A stretch of 12,066 nucleotides of DNA, taken from the NCBI GenBank assembly GCA_002699335.1, contig PACG01000126.1, forward strand, positions 16,751 to 28,816, given 5' to 3'. Below are positions 1 to 6,959 of this stretch, one piece after another; within the stretch, counting starts at the first letter, position 1; each line of letters starts with the position of its first letter. This stretch comes from Candidatus Poribacteria bacterium (GTDB lineage Bacteria; Poribacteria; WGA-4E; UBA9662). The translations under genes were made by a program, and so were the position numbers. Under the pieces are notes generated by a model. The model had not been told where the DNA came from. It saw nothing but the letters and a program-made list of their open reading frames with translations, and searched no databases.

Positions 1-499
1 CATACCGGAAATTTGGTCATTGGTGGTGGTCGAGACTATTCGCAAACCGACCAAGACGGATGGATTGCCGAAGTTGCTGATACCTGCCAGGTAGACCCAC
101 TGGTAGTAGAGCGTTTATTCTGTCGATATGGAACAGGAGCTAAAACAATCACCAAATATATACACAGCAGAAAAAAGAAAACAGCCAATCCGCCAGAGCT
201 AGATTGAGCCTCTTGTATTCACTTCGTGCGGCACCGATTATTATGTTGGAGAGGTTCGTTTTATCGCTGAACAGGAGAAAGTAATTTTTGTCGATGACTT
301 TATTCGACGTAGATCTGCTCTGGCCATACGCAGGCAAGACACCCCGGAACTACAGAAGGAACTGGCAACCATCATGCCTGATCTCAACTCACTTGCGGAG
401 CAGGCCAATTTAAAGACAGCGTTGATCGCCGTAGCCAAAATTATGAGCATCAGAGTCAATAGATGTGGTCCCAACTTGGTAGTAGCGAAGCGACCTTAA
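1..499 (+). pseudogene. glpD: Glycerol-3-phosphate dehydrogenase (GlpD), C-terminal part, frame break, 5' end outside window
   Basis: This is the C-terminal part of an FAD-dependent glycerol-3-phosphate dehydrogenase, which oxidises glycerol 3-phosphate to dihydroxyacetone phosphate at the membrane. From base 1 the first frame reads HTGNLVIGGGRDYSQ and then a helical stretch ending LFCRYGTGAKTITKYI, which matches the family's C-terminal domain (an L-x-x-RYG motif after a GG turn). It stops at 205-207. From base 203 the next frame continues as IEPLVF, then DYYVGEVRFIAEQEKVIF and VDDFIRRRSALA, the conserved G-E-[IV]-x-[YF]-[IL]-A-x-x-E and D-x-x-x-R-R segment, and ends at TAA 497-499. A TAG at 200-202 in the second frame places the switch at about 203-207; loss of two bases (GATATTGAG to GATTGAG) would explain it. 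The last 30 residues fit the family poorly. It lies 21 bases upstream of nnr on the same strand. The family call is fairly firm. Whether the break is real or a sequence error is open. Confidence 0.75.
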
Positions 500-520
500 T
501 CTGGAGATTAGCGAAAGAAG

Positions 521-2086
521 ATGAGAGTTGTGACCGCGGAGCAGATGCGGCAGATTGACAGCCAGACTATTGAGCAAGTTGGAATCCCTGCTATCGTGCT
601 CATGGAGAATGCGGGCCGTGCCATTCTGGAAACGGTTAATTGCCATTTCCCAGGCATGGAGAAAATTGGAATTATCGTCGGCAAGGGCAATAATGGTGGG
701 GATGGATTAGTGATTGCTCGCCATCTGGCGATGTCCAACCGTGCAGTCACAATTTATCTGGTCGCTGTCCCAGACGACTTTACAGGTCATGCTAAAATCA
801 ACCTCAAGATTGTCCGTAACCTGGGTATCCCAATTGTTGAATGTCTATCACAATCTAATCCACGAACAAGTCAGGAACAAGTTCGGCGCTTCGATGAAGA
901 TTTGCTAATCGATGCTATTTTTGGAATTGGTCTCAGTCGCCAAGTCGAAGGTGAAATGGCAGAAGTGATTAGATCGGTTAACCGATCTGAGGCCACGGTG
1001 GTATCAGTAGACGTTCCATCTGGTTTAGACTCTGATACTGGCAAGTCGCTTGGCGTTTGCATAGAGTCAGATTTAACCGTTACGATCGGATTGCCCAAAA
1101 TCGGCTTGCTGATTCAGCCCGGCGCTAGATTGGCCGGGAAGATTGAAGTGGTCGAGATCGGCTTCCCCGATAGTGTAATTGAGAACCAGCAGATCCAGAC
1201 CCACTGGACTACGGATGTAGATTTGGTGCTGCCTGGCCGTCCATCGAACAGTCACAAAGGTGTTTACGGGCGGGTCTTTGTACTGAGCGGATCAACGGGT
1301 ATGACAGGAGCCGCAACCTTAACCTGTCAAGCGGCTCTGAAATCTGGTGCGGGTTTGGTAACACTCGGCATTCCTCAGCGGCTCAACTCTGTCATGGAGG
1401 CCAAGCTAACCGAAGTGATGACCTTGCCGTTACCCGATACTGAAGAGGGAACACTAGATCTAACCGCCGAACAACCCATCTGCAACTACGCCGATCAGAA
1501 ACAACAGGTTTTGGCAATTGGCCCCGGCTTATCCCGACATTCAAATACGGTTGCCCTGATACATCGATTGGCTAATAAGTTGTCCCATCCAATGACAATC
1601 GATGCTGATGGCCTTAATGCGTTCTCTGAAGAACCGGCTCTACTGTTGAGGCTATCACAACAAAACGATCGGCAGATGGTCATCACTCCTCACCTAGGTG
1701 AAATGTCACGGTTGGCAGGTAGATCTATTGAGGAGGTGGCAGATGATCCGATTGGAACAGCCACCGACTTTGCCTGCCGTTATCAAATAACTGTGGCGCT
1801 CAAAAGTGTGCCTGTTACCGTTGCCTCACCTCAGGGACAGATTTGGCTTAATTCGACCGGTAATGCCGGCATGGCAACTGCTGGATCAGGCGACGTTCTA
1901 ACAGGTGTAATTGCTGGCTTGATGGCACAGGGATTACCCGCTACAGATGCCGCTGTGACAGGCGTTTATTTACACGGTCTGGCCGGTGATTTAGCCGCTG
2001 AAATCTTGGGCCAACACAGTTTAATGGCGACCGATATTCTCAATTATCTCCCACAAGCTATTGGTAAGGTAATAACTCAGGAGTAA
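521..2086 (+). CDS. nnr: Bifunctional NAD(P)H-hydrate epimerase / ADP-dependent NAD(P)H-hydrate dehydratase
   Basis: This cytosolic metabolite-repair enzyme (YjeF type) epimerises R- and S-NAD(P)HX and dehydrates S-NAD(P)HX back to NAD(P)H using ADP. The N-terminal YjeF_N epimerase domain (about 1-220) has Q8-M-R-x-x-D, MENAGRA, GKGNNGGDG at 54-62, DAIFGIG at 131-137 and DVPSGLD at 164-170. The C-terminal ribokinase-like dehydratase domain (about 235-515) has HKG at 245-247, GPGL at 334-337, DADGLN at 361-366, TPHLGEMSRL at 389-398 and NAGMATAGSGDVLTG at 448-462 with the catalytic Asp at 458. At 521 residues it matches the fused bacterial form (E. coli about 515) and every key motif is present. 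The ATG at 521 starts exactly where the family begins; only a purine-rich stretch at 511-519 serves as ribosome site. It lies between glpD and the regulator, 3 bases before the latter, and is probably cotranscribed with both. Confidence 0.96.
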   Translation: MRVVTAEQMRQIDSQTIEQVGIPAIVLMENAGRAILETVNCHFPGMEKIGIIVGKGNNGGDGLVIARHLAMSNRAVTIYLVAVPDDFTGHAKINLKIVRNLGIPIVECLSQSNPRTSQEQVRRFDEDLLIDAIFGIGLSRQVEGEMAEVIRSVNRSEATVVSVDVPSGLDSDTGKSLGVCIESDLTVTIGLPKIGLLIQPGARLAGKIEVVEIGFPDSVIENQQIQTHWTTDVDLVLPGRPSNSHKGVYGRVFVLSGSTGMTGAATLTCQAALKSGAGLVTLGIPQRLNSVMEAKLTEVMTLPLPDTEEGTLDLTAEQPICNYADQKQQVLAIGPGLSRHSNTVALIHRLANKLSHPMTIDADGLNAFSEEPALLLRLSQQNDRQMVITPHLGEMSRLAGRSIEEVADDPIGTATDFACRYQITVALKSVPVTVASPQGQIWLNSTGNAGMATAGSGDVLTGVIAGLMAQGLPATDAAVTGVYLHGLAGDLAAEILGQHSLMATDILNYLPQAIGKVITQE

Positions 2087-2089
2087 TCC

Positions 2090-2956
2090 ATGTATTCGAG
2101 TGCAAATCAGCGATTAGATAACCAGGAAAGATTCTGGACCATTAATGGACTGAACATTTTTCAGGATTTACCGGAAAAGGCGATACGAGCAAGAACCCTT
2201 AAAACCGTTGAACTCGACCGCTACCAGCAGATCCGCTACGCCGATGAGTTAGGAGAAGTAGTTTACCTGATTCGAGAAGGGCGGGTGAAATTTTACACGC
2301 CTGCGGAAGACAGCGTGTTTGATGACGAATCGTCAGAAGAGCAAAAGCATACGGTAAAAGCAGAACAAGCAACGCAGGCTGTAGTTGAAACCGGCGACAT
2401 CTTTGGCGAGGTTCCGACCGATCCAACGTTAGAAAGCCAAGTGATCGCTGAAAGCATCAATCCAACTTGTCTAGCGATCTTACCCCGCTGGGAATTCAAT
2501 CTGCTATTGCAAAAATATCCACGACTTAATCTGTGGATAAGAAAGTTGATTCCCCTCAGAAAGATATCCTATCCACTCGATTGCATCGTAGCCAGATCTG
2601 TTTCTTCACGGCTGGCCTTTTTTTTAATTAAGCTGGCTGAGACTAAGGGAGGGATTGAGCAGGGAGTCCTGAAGATGAAACCCGGTCTTTCCAGAACACA
2701 GATGGCTCAGCTAATCGGTACGGACGTCGGTTTGGTGGATCAGTATTTGGAAGAACTCGATCATCGTCAGATTATAGAGTTGAGATGGGGAAAGATTTCG
2801 ATTCCAGATCAGTGGCAACTCAAGAAGGTGGCTGATAACCTTCAGCAGGAGCTAGAAATCACCAAAGAGGAAGAGCCCGACGATCTGAGTTTCCTGACGA
2901 ATCCTCCCCCTTTACCACCTGCTGAAGGAACGCCTACATCAACGGGGTTGAGATGA
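2090..2956 (+). CDS. Crp/Fnr-family transcriptional regulator, divergent, with acidic insertion and proline-rich tail
   Basis: This is a DNA-binding regulator of the cAMP-receptor-protein type. The cyclic-nucleotide-binding-like barrel spans about residues 20-150, with VVYLIREGRVKFY at 57-69 and DIFGEV at 103-108. It is followed by the dimer helix and a Crp-type winged helix at about 168-240; the helix-turn-helix covers 201-223 (starts SRTQMAQLIG). The barrel is interrupted by an acidic, charged insertion at about 72-98. The usual cAMP-contact Arg-Ser is not evident after the GE, so cAMP binding is doubtful, and no Fnr-type cysteine cluster is seen. The recognition helix GLVDQYLEEL departs from the usual S-R-E-T-V-S-R-x-L. 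Residues 260-288 form an acidic then proline-rich tail (NPPPLPPAEG) beyond the wing. The ATG has AGGAG at 2080-2084, overlapping the end of nnr, so translation is probably coupled. The last 23 bases overlap the convergent dehydrogenase gene. Ligand and targets are unknown. Confidence 0.85.
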   Translation: MYSSANQRLDNQERFWTINGLNIFQDLPEKAIRARTLKTVELDRYQQIRYADELGEVVYLIREGRVKFYTPAEDSVFDDESSEEQKHTVKAEQATQAVVETGDIFGEVPTDPTLESQVIAESINPTCLAILPRWEFNLLLQKYPRLNLWIRKLIPLRKISYPLDCIVARSVSSRLAFFLIKLAETKGGIEQGVLKMKPGLSRTQMAQLIGTDVGLVDQYLEELDHRQIIELRWGKISIPDQWQLKKVADNLQQELEITKEEEPDDLSFLTNPPPLPPAEGTPTSTGLR

Positions 2957-3644
2957 CCGATTCCAAAATATGAGCCGTTTGGGGTTGGGTGACCAAAAAC
3001 ACGATGAGATCCGCAATATCTTCAGGTTGGGAGAGTTTGCCCAAATCATCGTCGTGATTATCACGGCGCATCTTAGTGTCGGTTGGTCCAGGACAGACCG
3101 CGTAAGCTTTCACCCCATGCCGTTTCCCTTCAGCAAAAGTGGACTGGGTTAGTCCCATCACTCCGAACTTAGAAGCGGCATAAGCACCGAAATTTGCGCC
3201 GCTTCGAACGCCTGAGACGGAAGACACATTGACAATGTGCCCGTATTTCTGCTGGCACATCGATTCAAAAACCACCTGTGTACAGAGAAAAACGCCCGTT
3301 AAATTGACGTCGATCGTAGCCTGCCAATCTGCCAGCTCAATTTTTGGAATCGGGTTGTGTTTGGCAACGCCGGCGTTGTTAACCAAAATATCGACCTTCC
3401 CAAAGGTGTCATAGGCTTTGGCGGCTAACGCATCTACCTGGTCTTTTTGGGAGACATCGGTCGGAACAGCAATTGCCCGTCGCCCAATCGTTCGCACCCG
3501 ATTAGCGATCTCCTCGATCTGGTTACCGGTTTTGGCCGCCAGAACAATATCTACGCCCTCGTTGGCTAAAGCTACCGCTGTAGCAGCACCAATTCCACGT
3601 CCTGCACCCGTAATAACTGCCACTTGATCTTTCAGTCTCGCCAC
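2934..3644 (-). CDS. Short-chain dehydrogenase/reductase (SDR, FabG-like)
   Basis: This is a classical SDR oxidoreductase, a cytosolic NAD(P)(H)-dependent alcohol/ketone enzyme. The Rossmann glycine motif TGAGRGIG is at 12-19 and NNAG at 89-92. The active-site tetrad is visible as N114, S142, Y155 and K159 (YAASK), with PGPTDT at 185-190. At 236 residues it is a normal length and ends in TPLM. The dinucleotide-binding loop after strand 2 (LAAKTGNQ) has no acidic residue at the usual NAD-specifying place, which hints at NADP, as inference only. The start is GTG at 3644-3642, chosen because a full AAGGAGG (3660-3654) lies 9 bases upstream. It is the last gene of a minus-strand run, 37 bases after the DUF362 gene, and overlaps the regulator's 3' end tail to tail by 23 bases. 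FabG, 3-ketoacyl reductase or a sugar or sorbitol dehydrogenase are all possible; the substrate cannot be read. Confidence 0.93.
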   Translation of the reverse strand: MARLKDQVAVITGAGRGIGAATAVALANEGVDIVLAAKTGNQIEEIANRVRTIGRRAIAVPTDVSQKDQVDALAAKAYDTFGKVDILVNNAGVAKHNPIPKIELADWQATIDVNLTGVFLCTQVVFESMCQQKYGHIVNVSSVSGVRSGANFGAYAASKFGVMGLTQSTFAEGKRHGVKAYAVCPGPTDTKMRRDNHDDDLGKLSQPEDIADLIVFLVTQPQTAHILESVISTPLM

Positions 3645-3681
3645 TTTTATACGCCTCCTTTTGGTTCTTAGCGTCTGGTGA

Positions 3682-4788
3682 TTAAACTGTAACTTCCTGG
3701 AAGTCGGCCTTGTCTAAATCGTTGGTTCCCAATTCGACTCTATTAGCTGAGCGAATATACTTGGCTAAGGAACGAACCACCTCTAGTTCTTCAGCCTTCC
3801 GTTTCTCATCGATGGTGTCGAGAATAATCTGATCTAAGATCACTGGGTCAACGCTGGCCAGAATCTTCCCTTGCTTCCAAACAGCGTTCGCATCGTAGAT
3901 CGGTCCACCGTTAAAACTAGCGTACAGCCCATCGACAATATTCAAAATTAGCTTATCTTTGATGACCGTATGAGCGAAGATTTCACTGATAGCGGGGTCA
4001 CAGTTCAAGGGGTTGGAGTGAAAACGGTTGGTATTATTAACGCTACCAAAAGCCAGATTTTTGAGACAACCACTCACACCTGTAATCCCGTGATGCTTAA
4101 AAACAGGGACATTGATAATCACCGTTGCCAATTGAGTCAGAATACGACTGTAAAATGACTGCTGTTTACCGTCTTCTCGTCGCGTGGGAATATCTTCTTT
4201 TGTCTCGTAGAAAACCTTTGGATCGTAACCGATCCCTTCACTATCGGTCGCAAAGCACTGTAGTTCTTTACCCCCTTTGTTAATTTGGTATCCGGCATCG
4301 ATCAGATGCTTACTGAATCGATCCCAAACAATAACTTGGGTTGCCAGGACGCCAGCACTATAGAGTCCCTCAACAATGCGATCCACAATAATTGGATGGG
4401 TAGCCAGCTTTTGCCCCTCAGGTGTTCCAGCCGCGGCCAGTGGGTTCACCTTAATGGCAACAATATCGTTAGGCAAAACCAGACCCTTCCACGCTACTTT
4501 GATGTCGCTGGCATTGGTCAACTTGATTAATGCTTGATCCACCATCTCACCTACCACATCAGGATCCGCCTCTTCACCGTTCCATAATTTCTCGCTAGAC
4601 ACTTCAACTACAGGAATCGGTGGTGGCTCCTCAATTTGGTCGGAGAGTTTCAATTGTGCCGGTGCTTTTGAAGCCGAAGTTAGTACCATACCTGCACCGA
4701 TGGAACCTGTTGCAACTCGCTTCAAAAAACGACGGCGGGAGCAAGACTTAATTTGTGATTCTTCTTGAATTATTTCTTCTGGAGGCAT
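3682..4788 (-). CDS. Tat-exported DUF362 domain protein
   Basis: This is a DUF362-family protein with a twin-arginine signal. With the ATG at 4788 the protein has 368 residues and SRRRFLKR lies at about 17-24, followed by a hydrophobic stretch (ATGSIGAGMVLTSA) and an APAQ-type cleavage region, so export in folded form through Tat is likely. The DUF362 part shows VAIKVNPLA, THPIIVDRIVEGL, NVPVFKHHGITGVSGCLKN, FGSVNNTNRFH and NIVDGLYASFNGGP, the usual order of family motifs. No ferredoxin-type cysteine cluster is present, unlike DUF362 proteins fused to 4Fe-4S domains. An upstream TTG at 4809 would add seven residues; the ATG is preferred although neither has a clear ribosome site. It sits between the propeller lipoprotein (55 bases upstream) and the SDR (37 bases downstream), suggesting one operon whose first two products act outside the cytoplasm. 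The molecular function of the family is not established. Confidence 0.9.
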   Translation of the reverse strand: MPPEEIIQEESQIKSCSRRRFLKRVATGSIGAGMVLTSASKAPAQLKLSDQIEEPPPIPVVEVSSEKLWNGEEADPDVVGEMVDQALIKLTNASDIKVAWKGLVLPNDIVAIKVNPLAAAGTPEGQKLATHPIIVDRIVEGLYSAGVLATQVIVWDRFSKHLIDAGYQINKGGKELQCFATDSEGIGYDPKVFYETKEDIPTRREDGKQQSFYSRILTQLATVIINVPVFKHHGITGVSGCLKNLAFGSVNNTNRFHSNPLNCDPAISEIFAHTVIKDKLILNIVDGLYASFNGGPIYDANAVWKQGKILASVDPVILDQIILDTIDEKRKAEELEVVRSLAKYIRSANRVELGTNDLDKADFQEVTV

Positions 4789-4843
4789 AACGATTGGATA
4801 CCCGATCAAGTCGAGGACAAGTTCTAATTTTTACGATTGTTTA

Positions 4844-5776
4844 TTATGGTTGTCGGCTAATTGTTCCCTTAGCACCGCAAATCCAGATCTGCCTTTTTCG
4901 GGCGAAGAGATGTAATAGATTTTGGGTACAGCCGAAATCCTTAGGTTGCCAGGATTGACCGCCGTCAAGGGTTTGTAACAGGATACCATCTTCGCCGGCG
5001 ATCCAACCCTCTGTTGAAGTGATGGCAACCACACTTCGCCACGTTTTTTGCACGGAAGTAGTTTGGCGTCGCCATCGCTGGCCACCATTGGTAGTTCGCA
5101 AGACGATCCCGTCCACACCAACCACCCATCCATTTTCTGCATCGCTGAAAGAGACAGCTAATAACGCCGATTCAACCCCCGACCGTTGTATTTGCCACCG
5201 CTGGCCGCTATTTTTAGTGGTTAAAATTGTTCCCTTCTCACCTACGACCCAGCCCTTTTGCTGATCGGAAAAATGGACTGCCCACAGATGAATGGCAGCT
5301 GGAGTTCTCTGCCGTTCCCAACTTGACCCACCATTAATAGTGTGAAGAATTATCCCACCCCCGCCAACAGCCCAACCAAAGGCGTTTTTGACAAAAAATA
5401 GATCTGTTAATCCATTCCCAAGTCCACTCGACTGCTGGTGCCAAATTTGACCGCCGTTAACGGTATAGTAGATCTGACCTTTCAGGCTGACCAGCCAACC
5501 GTGATCTCGGTTAGTGAAAAAGATTCGATTGATAGTATCAGTTAGAGGGAATTCGGTATCTGTAGTCAGATCTTGCCAAGATTGACCACCATTGGTTGTC
5601 TTGAAGATGGTCCCATCTGACCCGGCGGTCCAGCCATTTTTCCGGTCTACAAAGTGAATGCTGTGTAGATGGGCTGTGGTCTGGATCGGCGCAGGTGGAT
5701 CATTACTTCCACAACCGATCAACAGGTAAAAAGGCCCAATCGAAACTAAAAAAAGAAGGGTGACAATACGAGGCAT
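4844..5776 (-). CDS. YCF48-like seven-bladed beta-propeller lipoprotein
   Basis: This is a predicted exported lipoprotein built from repeats of the YCF48/Hcf136 photosystem II assembly-factor type, a fold that in non-phototrophs occurs in many secreted proteins. Residues 1-21 are a signal peptide with lipobox LIGC, giving lipidated Cys22. The repeat unit G-W-x-x-G-x-x-G-x-[IL]-x-x-T-x-[ND]-G-G-x-x-W occurs near residues 48, 93, 134, 175, 216 and 257, with a shortened seventh copy at 297-310 (IWICGAKGTI). That gives seven blades, a closed propeller. The ATG at 5776 has GGAG five bases upstream. It is the first gene of the minus-strand operon with DUF362 and SDR genes and faces the kinase gene across a 76-base divergent region. 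Nothing else here suggests photosynthesis, so an assembly or ligand-binding role at the membrane is only inferred; sialidase-like or BNR annotations would reflect the same repeats. Confidence 0.9.
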   Translation of the reverse strand: MPRIVTLLFLVSIGPFYLLIGCGSNDPPAPIQTTAHLHSIHFVDRKNGWTAGSDGTIFKTTNGGQSWQDLTTDTEFPLTDTINRIFFTNRDHGWLVSLKGQIYYTVNGGQIWHQQSSGLGNGLTDLFFVKNAFGWAVGGGGIILHTINGGSSWERQRTPAAIHLWAVHFSDQQKGWVVGEKGTILTTKNSGQRWQIQRSGVESALLAVSFSDAENGWVVGVDGIVLRTTNGGQRWRRQTTSVQKTWRSVVAITSTEGWIAGEDGILLQTLDGGQSWQPKDFGCTQNLLHLFARKRQIWICGAKGTISRQP

Positions 5777-5788
5777 ACACTCTCCGAC

Positions 5789-5817
5789 TAGACAGGCGAA
5801 CCATCTTATGGTACGAT
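5789..5817 (+). promoter_or_regulatory. Candidate sigma-70 promoter for the kinase gene
   Basis: TAGACA (5789-5794) and TACGAT (5812-5817) are separated by 17 bases in the short divergent region between the lipoprotein and kinase genes, about 36 bases before the kinase ATG. The -35 matches 5 of 6 and the -10 matches 4 of 6 of the E. coli consensus. This is pattern matching only. The opposite strand offers TAAGAT (5810-5805) for the lipoprotein operon but no good -35. Confidence 0.35.
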
Positions 5818-5852
5818 GCGGCTAATTCTATCTGATTTGTAGAAGGGTGTCA

Positions 5853-6760
5853 ATGGCCTATCTGATCGGTTTGGATGGTGGTGGAACCAAGACCATCGGC
5901 TTAATTGCGGACAGAGCCGGAAACTGCTTGGGACGAGTGACCGGATCGACAACCAATTATCATTTGGTAGGTCTGGGCCAAACCGAAAGTACCCTGAAAT
6001 CGATCGTCACCGATCTGTTGAATCTGGTTAACCTTCAAATAGCCGATTGTCAGAGTGCCTGCTTCGGTCTGGCTGGCGTGGGCGACCCGACGATCACCAG
6101 CAAGTTTTACATATTTGCCGTAAAATCGGTTTGCCAGTTCGATTTATACTGACACATGACGCTGAGATTGCACTGGTGGCAGGTACGGGCACTCGTGAAG
6201 GCGTGATTGCCATCTCCGGAACTGGATCTATTGTTTACGGTCGTAACCATCAAGGGAAAGCGGCGAGAGCTGGTGGTTGGGGGCACCTGTTAGGCGACGA
6301 AGGGAGCGGCTACGATATTGGGCTACGTGGGCTTCGGGCCGTGGTTCGTATGGCTGATGGTCGGCAACCGTCGACCTTATTGATACCAGAAATCTTAACA
6401 CAGATTTCATTGACCTCGCCCAACCAACTGGTGAAATGGATCAGTAAGGTTGACAAAAGCCAAATCGCCCAACTGGCAAACTCAGTTTTTCAGGCAGCTC
6501 AGGCTGGAGATCTAACGGCACAAGAGATTATAAATCATGCCAGTAGAGAACTGGCTTTAAGCGTACAAACAGTGATTCAGCAACTCGCTTTGCCACTATC
6601 AACTCAAATCGTGTTGAATGGTGGTGTTTTTCAGAATCAAGCGAGTTTTGTTAAATCTATGCAAGACCATTTCCTACACAGAAAGGTCACGTTAGTCGCC
6701 CAAGAACCTGCGTACGGAGCAATTTTGATTGCCCAGCAATTGGCAGTCTCTGATGGCTAA
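5853..6760 (+). pseudogene. N-acetylglucosamine kinase-like (BadF/BadG/BcrA ATPase family), one-base frame break
   Basis: This is an ASKHA-fold sugar kinase that would phosphorylate N-acetylglucosamine or a related amino sugar, or a BadF-type ATPase. The first frame (from ATG 5853, with GAAGGG at 5842-5847) reads GLDGGGTKT, the phosphate-1 loop, then CFGLAGVG. It then runs out of family similarity and stops at 6150-6152. The continuation is in the preceding frame from about 6083: RPDDHQQVL, LTHDAEIALVAGTG, AISGTGSIVYGR (phosphate-2), GGWGHLLGDEGSGYDIG and LNGGVFQN (adenosine motif), ending at TAA 6758-6760. Restoring one C at about 6083 (GGCGA to GGCCGA) gives an uninterrupted protein of about 302 residues, the normal family length, with every motif. 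So either the gene was very recently inactivated or the sequence has a one-base error. No duplicated or missing segment is visible. Confidence 0.88.
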
Positions 6761-6765
6761 GACAG

Positions 6766-6794
6766 ATCTGGTTCCAGGTGCCAGTCAGATTTTT
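6766..6794 (+). terminator. Weak candidate terminator after the kinase gene
   Basis: ATCTG (6766-6770) can pair with CAGAT (6786-6790) around a 15-base loop, or CTGG (6768-6771) with CCAG (6781-6784). Five T residues (6790-6794) follow. It sits a few bases after the kinase stop codon. The stem is short, so this is tentative. Confidence 0.3.
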
Positions 6795-6814
6795 ATGTAC
6801 AACGTGTAAAACAC

Positions 6815-6955
6815 GAGTGGCAAGCTAAATAGTTAGTTGTTTCTCAAGTCCAGTGTCGTCAGTTGGGTTAATCGGCCGATCTCCGCTAGTGAATGGGTTA
6901 GTTGTTGACCCTTCAAGTCTAGAATCTCTACTTCGTCCGTTTCCTTTTTAAATAT
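6815..6955 (-). pseudogene. Leucine-rich-repeat protein remnant
   Basis: On the minus strand, starting a few bases after the stop of the sorting-domain remnant, one frame reads EVEILDLKGQQLTHSLAEI, then GRLTQLTTLDLRNN, a TAA (6835-6833), and continues in the same frame as LFSLPL. This is the classical leucine-rich-repeat rhythm L-x-x-L-x-L-x-x-N-x-L-x-x-L-P, with the stop at a variable position where CAA (Gln) would fit. There is no start codon or signal peptide ahead of it (TAA at 6958-6956), and repeat similarity fades after LPL. I read it as about 1.5 to 2 repeats left from a larger protein. The call rests on spacing of leucines and asparagines over a short stretch, so chance similarity is possible but unlikely given the reading-through of the stop. 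Confidence 0.6.
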
Positions 6956-6959
6956 TTAG

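Noticed and set aside
6079..6087. Programmed ribosomal frameshifting in the kinase gene.
   Set aside because: No X-XXY-YYZ slippery heptamer or A/T-rich slip site lies at the junction; a one-base loss in CC explains it fully.
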